Part shown: positions 36,582 to 46,030 of the stretch, piece after piece
Position numbering within the stretch: the first letter of the stretch is position 1
Layout of the letters: every line of letters begins with the position of its first letter
Source of the DNA: CALDTK01 sp963837005
Lineage (GTDB): Bacteria; Bacteroidota; Bacteroidia; Chitinophagales; Saprospiraceae
Direction of reading: 5' to 3'
Assembly (NCBI GenBank): GCA_963837005.1
Contig: CAWIMC010000001.1
Coordinates: forward strand, 744,001-808,000
DNA: 64,000 nucleotides
The notes under the pieces: generated by a model
The model's database searches: none
Told to the model about the DNA's origin: nothing
What the model saw: the letters and a program-made list of their open reading frames with translations, nothing else
Program-made: the position numbers and the translations under genes

Positions 36582-38294
36582 ATGACCAGAAGACTTGTCC
36601 GACACCTTTCTCTCCTCGCTTGCCTCACCGCACTTGCCGGGGGTTTTGCCGCAAAGGCCCAACTCATTCCCTTGACGCCCATCGTCGGCGAGGAAGACAT
36701 GACGTGGCGACTGCTGCTGCGCAACCGTGGCGCGAGCGGAATTCACGCTGGGATGCAAGGCCTGACCTACGCCGACGCCGCTACCCTACTGCTCGACAAC
36801 GACAGTGCGATGACGGCGATGAACTGGGCAGACGCCGCCAACTCAGTCCGGATGCGCATCCGTCTTGGTGCCGTGCCCACGGACGAGCGGAGGCCCGGGG
36901 AATCGAGACGAGGACTGCGCAACTGGCTCGGAAGCAACTTCTACCAAACGCGGGGTTACGCTATCGACGCCAAGCGCGACGGGTTCCGTCTTTTGCTCAA
37001 TCCTGTGCTCGACCTGCGCACGGGACGCCAATCCAACGGCGGAGGCTATAATTTTTTAAACACGCGTGGCGTCAGACTGGCGGGGGGCGTGGATGAGCGC
37101 GTGTGGTTCCAGACGGCGATCTACGAGAACCAGGAGGGACTCAAGAGCTGGGAGGAAGAGTGGCGGCAGGCCTACAACGAGCAGGTACCAGGAGTAGGCT
37201 TTTACAAACCCTTTGATCCCCTCCTTTACGATTTGCCGCGCGCGGTGGACTATTTCCAGGCCACTGGCGAAGTAGGGTTTAAGCTTACGCGACACATTCA
37301 GGCGCGACTCGGGCACGGCAACCCGACCCTGGGCGTCGGCGAGCGGAGTGTGCTGATGAGCGCCTTCGCCGATCCTTACCTATACGCCCAAATCGACACC
37401 CGCATCTGGCGCTTCCACTACCGCAACCTATACACGCAGCTCCAAGACGGTACGCAGTCCTCCAACCGCATCGAGCGGAAGTTTATGGTCGCCCACACGC
37501 TCAGCCTACAGTTGACGCCCACCTGGGAGTTGGGTCTCACCGAGCAGACGGTGTTCAAGCGCGACAATGGCTTCGACGCGCAGTACCTCAACCCGGTCAT
37601 TCTGTACCGCGCCGTGGAGCAGGACAACGGTTCGCCGGACAATGCGCTGATCGGTCTGCACTCCAACCTCATCTTGGGCACTTCGGCGATGGTGTATGGG
37701 CAGTTCCTGTTTGACGAATTCAAGTTCGACGAGCTGTTCCTGAATGGCGATCAGTGGTGGGCGAACAAGTACAGCTGGCAGCTCGGTGGCCGGTGGTACG
37801 ACGCCTTTGGGATGGCGGGGCTTAACGTCGTTGGGGAGGTCAACTATGTGCGGCCGTTCACTTATGCTCACCGCTTTGACGGCATCTCCTACACGCACTA
37901 CAATCAGCCCCTCGCCCACCCTTGGGGCGCGAGTCTGCAGGAGTACATGTTGGGGATAGACCAGTGGCTCACGCCGAGGTGGCGCCTTTCGGCAAAACTG
38001 GACGTCTTGCGACAGGACGACATCGCCCTTGCGCCGACGCCTCACATTGGTGCTAACGTATTGTTTAACAACAACGACCGCGACCGGGAATACGGCTATG
38101 AAATCGCCGGCACAGCACCCGTCACGCGGACCAACCTGAGCGCCGCGATTAAGTATCTGCCGCTGCCTGGCGCTCAGCTCGAGGCGCGATACGAGTACTA
38201 CAGCCGAAGGCCCGGCGACGCGGACGCGGTGGTGCAGCACGGCGTGAGCCTTGGTCTGAGCCTGAATGCATGGCGGCGAGATAGGCTGTTCTAG
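36582..38294 (+). CDS. Wzi/RemB-like outer-membrane beta-barrel protein
   Basis: A 570-residue exported protein. The ATG at 36582 gives a good signal peptide (MTRRLVRHLSLLACLTALAGGFAAKAQ); the frame continues 22 codons upstream without one. The middle section RHIQARLGHGNPTLGVGERS followed by YLYAQIDTRIWRFHYRNLYTQL resembles the capsule-assembly Wzi family and the Bacteroidota RemB-like proteins (GHGxxFxGDGxRSLLLSD, then TRxWxFxYxNLxAEL). Many alternating hydrophobic strands and a C-terminus of barrel type (GVSLGLSLNAWRRDRLF) fit an outer-membrane barrel. In Escherichia Wzi binds capsule at the surface; RemB influences gliding. The role here could be either, and the large polysaccharide cluster 8 kb away is compatible with a Wzi role. 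One iterated motif copy lies in its codons (37984). Confidence 0.6.
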   Translation: MTRRLVRHLSLLACLTALAGGFAAKAQLIPLTPIVGEEDMTWRLLLRNRGASGIHAGMQGLTYADAATLLLDNDSAMTAMNWADAANSVRMRIRLGAVPTDERRPGESRRGLRNWLGSNFYQTRGYAIDAKRDGFRLLLNPVLDLRTGRQSNGGGYNFLNTRGVRLAGGVDERVWFQTAIYENQEGLKSWEEEWRQAYNEQVPGVGFYKPFDPLLYDLPRAVDYFQATGEVGFKLTRHIQARLGHGNPTLGVGERSVLMSAFADPYLYAQIDTRIWRFHYRNLYTQLQDGTQSSNRIERKFMVAHTLSLQLTPTWELGLTEQTVFKRDNGFDAQYLNPVILYRAVEQDNGSPDNALIGLHSNLILGTSAMVYGQFLFDEFKFDELFLNGDQWWANKYSWQLGGRWYDAFGMAGLNVVGEVNYVRPFTYAHRFDGISYTHYNQPLAHPWGASLQEYMLGIDQWLTPRWRLSAKLDVLRQDDIALAPTPHIGANVLFNNNDRDREYGYEIAGTAPVTRTNLSAAIKYLPLPGAQLEARYEYYSRRPGDADAVVQHGVSLGLSLNAWRRDRLF

Positions 38295-38303
38295 GGGGGG
38301 TTG

Positions 38304-38482
38304 GGTGGCGTTCGGGTCGCTCCAGCGAGGGCCACCCCACGACAGGCTTCGCTGCGGTGGCCCACTGCCTGGAGGCACCCAAACGGGCCGCGGGGGTGGC
38401 GTTCGGTTCGCTCCAGCGAGTGCCACCCCACGATAGGCTTCGCTGCGGTGGCCCACTGCCTGGAGGCACCCGAACGGGCCGC
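38304..38482. repeat. Two tandem 91-bp structured repeats upstream of metH
   Basis: Copies start at 38304 and 38395 with GGTGGCGTTCGG, about 95% identical by eye. Each can fold into two hairpins: GGTGGC...GCCACC enclosing CGCTCCAGCG, and TGCGGTGGCCC...GGGCCGCA enclosing GCCTGGAGGC. Each contains the decamer CTGCGGTGGC found beside the IS110 element. Function unknown; they could be a REP-like family. Confidence 0.75.
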
Positions 38483-38542
38483 ACAACTCCTCTCGGTCTC
38501 ACCTCTTCCCTGTTGTACGCTGCACCCCCGCCGCAGATACCG

Positions 38543-38550
38543 TAATTTTG
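38543..38550 (+). promoter_or_regulatory. Bacteroidota -7 promoter element of metH
   Basis: TAATTTTG, identical to the element before priA, ends nine bases before the metH ATG at 38560. A TTG codon inside the element opens the frame four codons earlier, but the element makes that start unlikely. Confidence 0.5.
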
Positions 38551-38559
38551 CGCCCCGAT

Positions 38560-41500
38560 ATGAGCTACACCCTTCCCTTAAGTACACGACGCCAAGCACT
38601 TTATGATGCGGCCGCCCAGCGCATCCTCGTCCTCGACGGGGCCATGGGGACGATGATCCAGCGACACAAGCTCCAGGAAGAGGACTACCGCGGGACCCAG
38701 TACGCCGACGCTCCCAAAGACCTGAAGGGCAACAACGACTTGCTCTCCGTGACGCGGCCACACATCATCCGCGACATTCACACGGCTTATCTCGAGGCTG
38801 GGGCCGACATCATCGAGACCAACACCTTCAGCGGGACCACCATCGCGCAGGCCGACTACCACATGGAGGCCGCCGTGCACGACATTAATTTCGAGAGCGC
38901 CAAGCTCGCCCACGAGGCCTGTACGGCTTTCGCCAAAACTTCCGGTAAGGAGTGCTGGGTAGCGGGAGCGATGGGGCCGACCAACCGGACCGCTTCCATC
39001 TCGCCCGACGTCAACAACCCCGGCTACCGCGCCGTGACCTTCGATGACTTGCGGGCAGCCTACCTCGACCAGGCGCGATCGCTCGTCGCGGGAGGGGCCG
39101 ACCTACTCCTCGTCGAAACCATCTTCGATACCCTCAACGCCAAGGCGGCCATCTTCGCCATTGAAGAGTTGTGCGAAGAACTCGGCGAGCGCATCCCGGT
39201 CATGCTCTCCGGCACCATTACGGACGCCTCCGGGCGTACCCTCTCCGGCCAGACAGCCGATGCTTTCTGGATCAGCGTCAAGCACGCGCAGCCGTTTTGC
39301 GTTGGCCTAAACTGTGCTCTCGGAGCGGAAGAGATGCGCGCTCACCTAGCGACCATCTCGAAGGTTGCCGACTGCTACGTGCACGCCTACCCGAATGCCG
39401 GTCTGCCCAACGAACTCGGGGAGTACGACCAGGATGCCGAGCAGATGCAGGTTTTCATCAGGGACTTTTGCGACAGCGGACTCATTAATATCGTCGGCGG
39501 TTGCTGCGGGACGACACCCGCGCACATCAAGGCCATCGCCCAGGCGGCAGCCACCGCCAAACCGCGCGTTTTGCCCCAATCGATAAGCTCAGGGCAGGCT
39601 CCCGGCGCCAAGCGGTACACCGAGCTCTCGGGCCTCGAACCCCTCGTTATCCGCGAGGAGACCAACTTCGTCAACGTCGGCGAGCGTACCAACGTGACCG
39701 GTTCGGCAGCCTTCGCCAAGTTGATCCGCAAAGGAGCCTTTGACGACGCGCTTGCCGTGGCCCGTCAACAGGTCGAGGGCGGGGCCCAAATCATCGACAT
39801 CAACATGGACGAGGGCCTGCTCGATTCCAAGCAGGTGATGGTCGACTTCCTCCACCTCGTCATGGCCGAGCCGGACATCGCGAAGCTTCCGATCATGATC
39901 GACTCCTCGAAGTGGGAGGTGATCGAGGCTGGGTTGCAATGTGTACAGGGCAAGTGCGTCGTCAATTCTATATCTCTCAAGGAGGGCGAAGAGCAGTTCC
40001 GCAAGCACGCCAAGCTCGTGAGGCGCTATGGGGCCGCAGCAGTGGTGATGGCCTTTGACGAGCAAGGACAGGCCGATACTGCCGCGCGCAAGATCGAGAT
40101 TTGCTCGCGTGCTTATGACATGCTCGTCCACGAGATTGGATGGGACCCGACCGACATCATCTTCGACCCGAACATCTTCGCTGTCGCCACGGGCATTGAG
40201 GAGCACAACAACTACGGCGTCGACTTCATCGAGGCCACGCGCGAGATTAAGCGCCGCTGTCCCGGCGCGAAGGTGTCGGGGGGCGTGAGCAACGTCAGCT
40301 TCAGCTACCGTGGCAACAATGCTGTGCGTGAGGCTATGCACGCTGCTTTCCTCTACCATGCCATCGAGGCTGGGATGGACATGGGCATCGTCAACGCGGG
40401 CATGATCGAGGTCTACTCGGACATCGAGCCCAAATTGCTCGTCGCCGTAGAGGACGTGATCCTCAACCGCCGCGACGACGCTACCGAGCGTCTTACCGAC
40501 TTGGCGGAGACCATCAAGGGTGGCGGCAAGGTGCGTGTACAGGACTTGAGTTGGCGTGAGCTACCGCTCGATGAGCGAATTTCTCATGCGATGGTGCGTG
40601 GGATTGCCGATTACATCGTCGAGGATGCGGAGGAGGCTCGCCTTGCGGCAAAACGTCCACTCGATGTGATCGAGGGGCAGCTAATGGCTGGGATGAGCAT
40701 CGTCGGTGACCTGTTTGGCGCCGGCAAAATGTTCTTGCCACAAGTAGTCAAAAGCGCCCGCGTGATGAAGAAGGCAGTCGGGCATTTGACGCCTTTCATA
40801 GAGGCCGAAAAAGCCGAGGGCGAGTCCACGAGCAAAGGCAAAATCCTGCTGGCGACGGTCAAAGGCGACGTGCACGATATCGGCAAGAACATCGTCGGTG
40901 TAGTGCTGGGCTGTAATAATTACGACATCATCGACCTCGGCGTCATGGTACCGCTCGCCAAGATCCTCGACGAGGCCGAAAAGCAAAAAGTCGACATCAT
41001 TGGGCTCAGTGGATTGATTACGCCCTCGCTCGACGAGATGGTCGATGTCGCTACAGAGATGCAGCGTCGCGGCATGAATCTGCCCCTTATGATTGGCGGG
41101 GCCACCACCTCCAAGCTGCACACCGCCATTAAGGTAGAGCCGCAGTACAAAGGACCAGTGGTGCACGTTTTGGATGCAAGTCGCGCTGTTACCGTCGCGC
41201 AGCAGCTCCTCAACGACGATGAGGACGAGCGCAGCAATTACCTCCTCGACATACGGGCCGAGTACGAACACACCCGCTTGCAGCGAGCCGCCCGCACGAA
41301 GGTCAAGGCGATGCTACCCTATTCGGACGCGCTGGCCAACAATACCTGGATTGGGGACTGGGACAGCTACACCCCTCCGGTGCCGAAAAAACTAGGTGTA
41401 CATGCAGTCCCCGTGAGCCTCGCTGATGTCGTCGACTACATCGATTGGACGCCGTTTTTCCAAAGTTGGCAGCTGTTCGGGAAGTACCCCGCGATCCTCG

Positions 41501-42285
41501 AGGATGATGTGGTAGGTAAAGAGGCCACCAAGCTCTTCGCAGATGCCCAAGCGATGCTAAAGAAAATGGTCGCCGAAGATTGGCTCGGGGCAAAGGCTGT
41601 GTACGGTCTGTTCCCGGCGAACAGTGTCGGCGACACCATCGAGGTCTATCATGCTGAAGACAGCAGTCGAGTGCAGATGCGTCTTGAGATGCTCCGTCAG
41701 CAACTCAAGAAGGCTCCCGGCAAGCCCAATCAGAGTTTAGCGGACTTGATCGTCCCCCGCGCAGAGGGCACCATAGACTACATCGGTGCCTTTGCAGTGA
41801 CCGCCGGAATTGGCATCGAGGAGCACGTCGCGAGATTTCAGGCCGACGATGATGACTACAACGCCATCCTCATCAAGGCACTCGCTGACCGTTTTGCGGA
41901 AGCGACCACCGAATGGCTACACGCGCAGGTAAGACGAGACTTCTGGGGTTACGAGACCGACACCGGGCTTAGTCCCGAGGACCTCATCGCCGAAAAGTAT
42001 CGCGGCATACGCCCGGCACCAGGTTACCCTGCTTGTCCTGACCACACGGAAAAAGGCAAGATGTGGGAGCTTCTCGATGCACAGGCGCACACGGGCATCA
42101 CCCTTACCGAAAGCTATGCCATGTACCCGGCGGCGAGCGTCAGCGGCTGGTACTTTGCCCACCCGGAGGCCAAGTATTTCGGCCTGATTGGCCACGTAGC
42201 GGAGGACCAGGTAGTGGATTATGCGGGTAGGAAGGAGATGGACGTGGACGTGATGCGAAAGTGGCTTGCGCCGGTGATGGGGTGA
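38560..42285 (+). CDS. metH: Cobalamin-dependent methionine synthase
   Basis: Transfers the methyl group of methyl-tetrahydrofolate through cobalamin to homocysteine. With the ATG at 38560 it has 1,241 residues, full length for MetH. Domains in order: homocysteine-binding barrel with LDGAMGTMIQ near the start and the zinc cysteines in NCALG (about 252) and GGCCGTTP (about 314-315); pterin-binding barrel starting NVGERTNVTGS (about 371); cobalamin cap and B12 domain with GDVHDIGKNIV (about 768-778; the His ligates cobalt); and the C-terminal AdoMet-binding reactivation domain (about 920-1241; HAQVRRDFWGY, RPAPGYPACPDHTEK). No B12 riboswitch is visible upstream. Copies of the iterated motif lie at 38926, 40640 and 41891, in different frames. 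Confidence 0.97.
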   Translation: MSYTLPLSTRRQALYDAAAQRILVLDGAMGTMIQRHKLQEEDYRGTQYADAPKDLKGNNDLLSVTRPHIIRDIHTAYLEAGADIIETNTFSGTTIAQADYHMEAAVHDINFESAKLAHEACTAFAKTSGKECWVAGAMGPTNRTASISPDVNNPGYRAVTFDDLRAAYLDQARSLVAGGADLLLVETIFDTLNAKAAIFAIEELCEELGERIPVMLSGTITDASGRTLSGQTADAFWISVKHAQPFCVGLNCALGAEEMRAHLATISKVADCYVHAYPNAGLPNELGEYDQDAEQMQVFIRDFCDSGLINIVGGCCGTTPAHIKAIAQAAATAKPRVLPQSISSGQAPGAKRYTELSGLEPLVIREETNFVNVGERTNVTGSAAFAKLIRKGAFDDALAVARQQVEGGAQIIDINMDEGLLDSKQVMVDFLHLVMAEPDIAKLPIMIDSSKWEVIEAGLQCVQGKCVVNSISLKEGEEQFRKHAKLVRRYGAAAVVMAFDEQGQADTAARKIEICSRAYDMLVHEIGWDPTDIIFDPNIFAVATGIEEHNNYGVDFIEATREIKRRCPGAKVSGGVSNVSFSYRGNNAVREAMHAAFLYHAIEAGMDMGIVNAGMIEVYSDIEPKLLVAVEDVILNRRDDATERLTDLAETIKGGGKVRVQDLSWRELPLDERISHAMVRGIADYIVEDAEEARLAAKRPLDVIEGQLMAGMSIVGDLFGAGKMFLPQVVKSARVMKKAVGHLTPFIEAEKAEGESTSKGKILLATVKGDVHDIGKNIVGVVLGCNNYDIIDLGVMVPLAKILDEAEKQKVDIIGLSGLITPSLDEMVDVATEMQRRGMNLPLMIGGATTSKLHTAIKVEPQYKGPVVHVLDASRAVTVAQQLLNDDEDERSNYLLDIRAEYEHTRLQRAARTKVKAMLPYSDALANNTWIGDWDSYTPPVPKKLGVHAVPVSLADVVDYIDWTPFFQSWQLFGKYPAILEDDVVGKEATKLFADAQAMLKKMVAEDWLGAKAVYGLFPANSVGDTIEVYHAEDSSRVQMRLEMLRQQLKKAPGKPNQSLADLIVPRAEGTIDYIGAFAVTAGIGIEEHVARFQADDDDYNAILIKALADRFAEATTEWLHAQVRRDFWGYETDTGLSPEDLIAEKYRGIRPAPGYPACPDHTEKGKMWELLDAQAHTGITLTESYAMYPAASVSGWYFAHPEAKYFGLIGHVAEDQVVDYAGRKEMDVDVMRKWLAPVMG

Positions 42286-42338
42286 GGAAAGTTGGGAGAT
42301 GAACGAATTGTGCCTAACGGAATAGAGACATAAGGATT

Positions 42339-43427
42339 CTAATGATGCAGGAGTATTGTTAGATACAATTGACGATTTCGACACCGCTCGAAGCTAGTCC
42401 ACTGCGGGCTTTGATCTGGGGGAAGCTCATCGATTAATTTCTCAGGCGAGGCGTACGGGTCGTGGTTCCATTGCTTGATTTCTACGGCATAACCCCGGTG
42501 TGCTCCACTGGCGTAAGCCTCGACGAAACCGGCCGGGCTCTGGTGGCCCGGTAGGCCATCGTGCAGACGTACGCGGTTGTAGATGTCTACGGCGTGGGCG
42601 AGGTGGAGCCTGAGCTGCGGGAGGCTGCGCCCCGAGGCGGGCCAGTGGTCCAGGAATTCTCCCTTGATGATGCCGTTGACCCGCTCGGCGAAGGCATTCT
42701 CCTCGGCGACGAACCCCATCGACGAGCGCCCCTTGACCGTGCGCAACGTAGCCAGGAAATCGTGCTCGGCGAACTGCTTGCCGCCGTCGGTGTGGAAGAT
42801 TACTCCAACGCTAAGGCCCGCCAGGCGAGCGCCCCCGCGGGTCTTTATAGCTCGCCGCAGAGCCACCACGTTGGCCTCGGCACCGAGGGACGCACTGGCG
42901 GCATACCCGAGGATCTCGCGGGTGTACACGTCGAGTACGAAGGTGAGGTAGGCCCACGTCGCGTCGGCCGTGCGGTAATATGTCGTGTCCGAGAACCAGA
43001 CTTGGTCGGGGCCGGTGACGAGTAGTCCACGGGTCTGATTGCCAAACCTTTGCCCCCCGGAGTGCGTGTTTTTGGGCCGTGGCGGCGTGAGTTCGATGCC
43101 TCGGCCGCGGGCGAGCATCCCGGCCGTAAAGCGATCACGCGAGATGCCCCGCAGGAGTTGTTCGCGGCGGTACGCGTCCACGAGAACGGCGCACTCGTCG
43201 AGGCGTTGTGCGTAGTGCGCTTGGCGTCGGACGTGGCGCGAGAGCGTGGCGAATCTCATGCCAAGGGCGGCGTGCACGGCGCTCAAAGTGCAGGGTTTTT
43301 CGATGCGGATACCTTGAGGGGCGAGGGTAGAGGACTTGTCGAACCATTTGTAGACCGAGGTTTGGGAGACCTTCAGTGTGTTACAAATTTGGCTGAAAGC
43401 TCGTCGTCCAGTCTCGTAGGAGAGCAC
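42339..43427 (-). CDS. IS3-like transposase with rve (DDE) integrase core
   Basis: A 362-residue protein with an N-terminal helix-turn-helix (ICNTLKVSQTSVYKWFDKS, about 14-32) and an integrase core: WFSDTTYYRT (D about 147), IFHTDGGKQF (D about 214), EENAFAERVNG (E about 248), then YNRVRLHDGLPGHQSP near the C-terminus. In most IS3 elements the HTH and DDE parts are in two overlapping frames; here they are one frame, so either a fused form or another rve-type family is possible. The start could be a later ATG, but the HTH argues for this one. Terminal inverted repeats could not be found by eye. It is inserted between metH and a truncated IS1182-like gene; it appears intact. Confidence 0.75.
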   Translation of the reverse strand: MLSYETGRRAFSQICNTLKVSQTSVYKWFDKSSTLAPQGIRIEKPCTLSAVHAALGMRFATLSRHVRRQAHYAQRLDECAVLVDAYRREQLLRGISRDRFTAGMLARGRGIELTPPRPKNTHSGGQRFGNQTRGLLVTGPDQVWFSDTTYYRTADATWAYLTFVLDVYTREILGYAASASLGAEANVVALRRAIKTRGGARLAGLSVGVIFHTDGGKQFAEHDFLATLRTVKGRSSMGFVAEENAFAERVNGIIKGEFLDHWPASGRSLPQLRLHLAHAVDIYNRVRLHDGLPGHQSPAGFVEAYASGAHRGYAVEIKQWNHDPYASPEKLIDELPPDQSPQWTSFERCRNRQLYLTILLHH

Positions 43428-43539
43428 CGCGGCAAGATTAAGGATCTCGGAAACTTAGCGCTGCCCTCGCTGAGGTTTGAATTTTGACACGAGTTGAGTC
43501 GGTTGCAAATCGCTTGTGCATTTTTCCGTTCCAGACACC

Positions 43540-43923
43540 TCAGCCTTGGTGGGCGGCGAGCGCGGCGCGGAATGAGTAGAACGTCGAAGGACAGGGGACC
43601 TGCTGGTCGAGGTCGTTGAACCCGAGCGCCCGCATGACTTGGAGGTTGTAATCGCACTCGTCGAAGAGCTGTTGGTCGGTCCACCCGTTGCCCTCCTTGA
43701 GGATCATCATCGGCACCAAGCGCTGAACCGAGCCATTGGGCCGCCCCTGGCCCGTGGCGTAGAGCACGCCGTAGGGCGCCTCGTCGATGCGGGCGACCAC
43801 CTGACGGGCGAAGACGTTGTGCCACGCGCTGGCGTCTTGCAGACCGGCGCGACGCCGAGCACTGAGGTGGGTAGAGATCTTGGTAAACAACCCCGACTGG
43901 TGAGCAGGCGTCTTGCGGAACAT
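43540..43923 (-). pseudogene. Truncated IS1182-like transposase (N-terminal domain only)
   Basis: 127 residues matching the N-terminal DUF772 domain of IS1182/IS5-type transposases: RQVVARIDEAPYGVLYATGQGRPN, then LVPMMILKEGNGWTDQQLFDECDYNLQVMRALGF and PSTFYSFRAAL. The catalytic DDE domain that should follow is absent: the frame stops after AALAAHQG. The IS3-like unit begins just beyond, suggesting it (or a deletion that came with it) removed the rest. Confidence 0.75.
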
Positions 43924-44044
43924 ACCTCAAGGTAACTTGCACCGACGACTTTTCGGAGTAGACTCAATGTTGTAATAGGTGTTGCCTTAGAGCTAATGAA
44001 GAAGTCTATTCCCCTGTCCATCAGTTAATTGAACTACTCTATCC

Positions 44045-44525
44045 AGACTTACTCCCGGTCGGTGCCTAGGACCTTTTCGCGGAGGTCGAAGCGCGCCAGT
44101 GCAAGGTCAAACAGAGCTCCTCGCTCGGCACAGCTGCTTGTGCCCTCTTGGCGAGGCCGCGCCACAGCAGCGGACCCGCCACGCCAAGATGTATAATACG
44201 CAAGGGGAAGAAGTGGACGTTGCGCTCGTTGTGCGACCACGATGTGCCGCTGAGGGTGAGCTAGGTAGGATTGAGTCGCAGCAAAGTCGCGGTCGAGGCG
44301 GCGACCTCGAGCCAGAGGTCGCCAACGTCGGCTGCCTGCGCTTCGAAGAGGCGGACGACACGTTTGTAAAGGGATTCAGTGTCGGTGGAAAGCAGCGGTG
44401 GCGGGGCCGAGGTGGTGCTTGACCTCGCTAAGACACGTGGTAAGCGACAGGAGAATGGCCAATATCAAGTTGAGGAGGTTCTCGACGCAGGTAAGGGTGC
44501 GATCTGGGATGAGCGGAGTACATTT
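44045..44525 (-). pseudogene. Decayed IS4-family transposase remnant
   Basis: Three minus-strand pieces in different frames align in order with Bacteroidota IS4 transposases: an N-terminal part (LTCVENLLNLILAILLSLTT, then ESLYKRVVRLFEAQAADVGDLW), the first catalytic region (LTLSGTSWSHNERNVHFFP, IHLGVAGPLLW) and the second (ERGALFDLALARFDLREKV, GTDRE). At least two frameshifts and two stop codons lie between them and the C-terminal third is missing. The remnant runs antisense into the sequence before upxY, which argues against the long upstream extension of that gene. Confidence 0.6.
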
Positions 44526-44615
44526 GTCGAGCATTGGCTTGAGCATCAGATTGCGCGGTTAGTTATCCACAAATCAAGAGACTTAGGCTGTTATGTTTAT
44601 GAAATGTTTTACGGC

Positions 44616-45188
44616 ATGGTCAACAGTATAACAGCTCAACTCCCACGAGTTGGCGAGGCACCGAGGTGGTATGCTTTCAGAACTATGTTCAAACGCGAGA
44701 AGCTCGTGGCTCGGCGTCTAACTGCTCACGGACTCGAATGTTACTTGCCTCTGCGGAAAGTGATCCGGCGGTACAAGAGCAAAACAACAACCGTCGATCT
44801 GCCGCTTATAAGCAGTTACGTTTTTGTGCGCCTTATGGCAAAACAGTATAGCACAGCGCTAGCCGACGAGGACGTCTTCGAGATAGTAAGCTTCAACGGC
44901 GAGGCTGGGAGAGTCACCGAGCAGGAAGTTTCTTTTTTGAAACGAGTCCTGAGCGACACCGAAGAAGGGTACGATCCTGAGGTAGGGGAAAGTCTCGCGG
45001 TCGGAAGCCCGATTGTACTAGCCGGTGGGAGTCTGGCCGGTACGCGCGGGGTTATCGTGGAAACGAGGGGAAAGCATAACTTTATGGTCCGCCTCGAGGC
45101 CCTCGGATTGTCGGTCTCCCTTACGGTCAGCCGAGAAGTTCTGGCCGCGAGTAGCTTGATAAATCCCGGATCGTGCAAGATAGGCTAA
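44616..45188 (+). CDS. UpxY-family transcription antiterminator (NusG paralogue)
   Basis: Specialised NusG-like elongation factor that in Bacteroides lets RNA polymerase read through long capsular-polysaccharide operons. From the ATG at 44616 it has 190 residues: an NGN domain (RWYAFRTMFKREKLVARRL, HGLECYLPL, PLISSYVFVRL; about 12-110) and a KOW domain (GGSLAGTRGVIVETRGKHNF; about 130-175). An ATG at 44604 is equally possible. The frame stays open 79 codons further upstream, but those codons are antisense to an IS4 remnant and unlike the family. It is the first gene of the polysaccharide locus, separated from the biosynthesis genes by a broken IS1380 element. A near-variant of the iterated motif (loop ATAA) is at 44830. 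Confidence 0.88.
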   Translation: MVNSITAQLPRVGEAPRWYAFRTMFKREKLVARRLTAHGLECYLPLRKVIRRYKSKTTTVDLPLISSYVFVRLMAKQYSTALADEDVFEIVSFNGEAGRVTEQEVSFLKRVLSDTEEGYDPEVGESLAVGSPIVLAGGSLAGTRGVIVETRGKHNFMVRLEALGLSVSLTVSREVLAASSLINPGSCKIG

Positions 45189-45230
45189 AGTATCCGGTGA
45201 GAATACCTCTACGTTGGCAATTTGCAAGCG

Positions 45231-46030
45231 CTAAGCAGCCAGCATCTTGCCGACATCCTCGACGTTGCCGAAGACGAGTTCCAAAAAATGCCTTCGTTTC
45301 CCCTCGGCGCAGAGTTTAAGCGTCGTCTTGCGCCCGCTCGTCACCAGATAGCTCCCTATTGCAGTGCGTTGAAAGCGGATCGTCAACAGTTGCTGGTTTG
45401 ACTTCAGGACGTGCTGCTTGAACAGCGCCATGATGTTGTAGGCGAGCATGACGAGCGCGAACGCCGCCTCGGTCGCCGCCACTGACGCCAGCGCGGCCCC
45501 GGGTCGCATGCACTGGTTGACGGCCATGTTGAGCTCCTCGCAGAACGCCATGATCGGGTAGTGTGAGCGGCCGCCGTGGCGCGTGGGGTTGTAGCCCTTA
45601 GCCGCCCCCTCGGTGAGGTGGCCGTAGGGCTGGATCACGGTCGAGTCCACGACGACGGTCACGCGCTGGATCGGCGTCCGCTCCCACCACGCGTGCTTCA
45701 TTTGCGGCAGGATGAGCGAGTTGTTTTCGTGGGTGAACTTGGCGAAGAACCGCGAGAACGTCGACGGCGAGGCCATCCCCTTGTCCCAGGTGAACAGTTC
45801 GCGCAGGACCTCGTCGGCGCGCAGGTACTACAGGTGCGCCAGGCGACGCGCCCCGAGGACCGCGCCGGTCATGAACTGCTCGATGAGGTCGACCGGGTCG
45901 TAACCTCGATTGGAGTCTGGACTCGGGAAGTCCATTCAGTCTGACACATCCCGGATCCCGGAGGCATCGAAGGCCAGTTTGAACAACTTCATCCCGCCCC
46001 AGGGCGAGACTTAGCGGGCGGTAAACTCGT
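45231..46030 (-). pseudogene. Broken IS1380-family transposase
   Basis: The N-terminal part is recognisable in one minus-strand frame (GGMKLFKLAF, SNRGYDPVDLIEQFMTGAVL, RADEVLRELF, SPSTFSRFF) but interrupted by at least three stop codons. The continuation shows the first catalytic Asp (VVVDSTVIQPYGHLTEGAAK, GYNPTRHGGRSHYPIMAF). It then jumps from MRPG directly to the C-terminal LAYNIMALFKQHVLKSNQQL, so about 200 residues with the other catalytic residues are missing. It is dead both by stops and by internal deletion. Confidence 0.75.

Noticed and set aside
38295..38559. Cobalamin riboswitch before metH
   Set aside because: GCCCACTGCCT in the repeats superficially recalls a B12-box word, but the conserved riboswitch core is not found and the sequence occurs twice in tandem.
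42286..43540. Terminal inverted repeats of the IS3-like element
   Set aside because: The best similar words at the two ends (GTGTC-A/G-AAAT) are in direct rather than inverted orientation, so they do not define element ends.
43373..43942. 189-codon minus-strand frame across the IS3/IS1182 junction
   Set aside because: It is a shadow frame of the IS1182-like fragment, which is in another frame with clear domain motifs.
44379..44615. Upstream extension of the upxY frame (79 codons)
   Set aside because: It is antisense to a recognisable IS4 transposase remnant and lacks similarity to UpxY N-termini; the family starts near 44604 or 44616.
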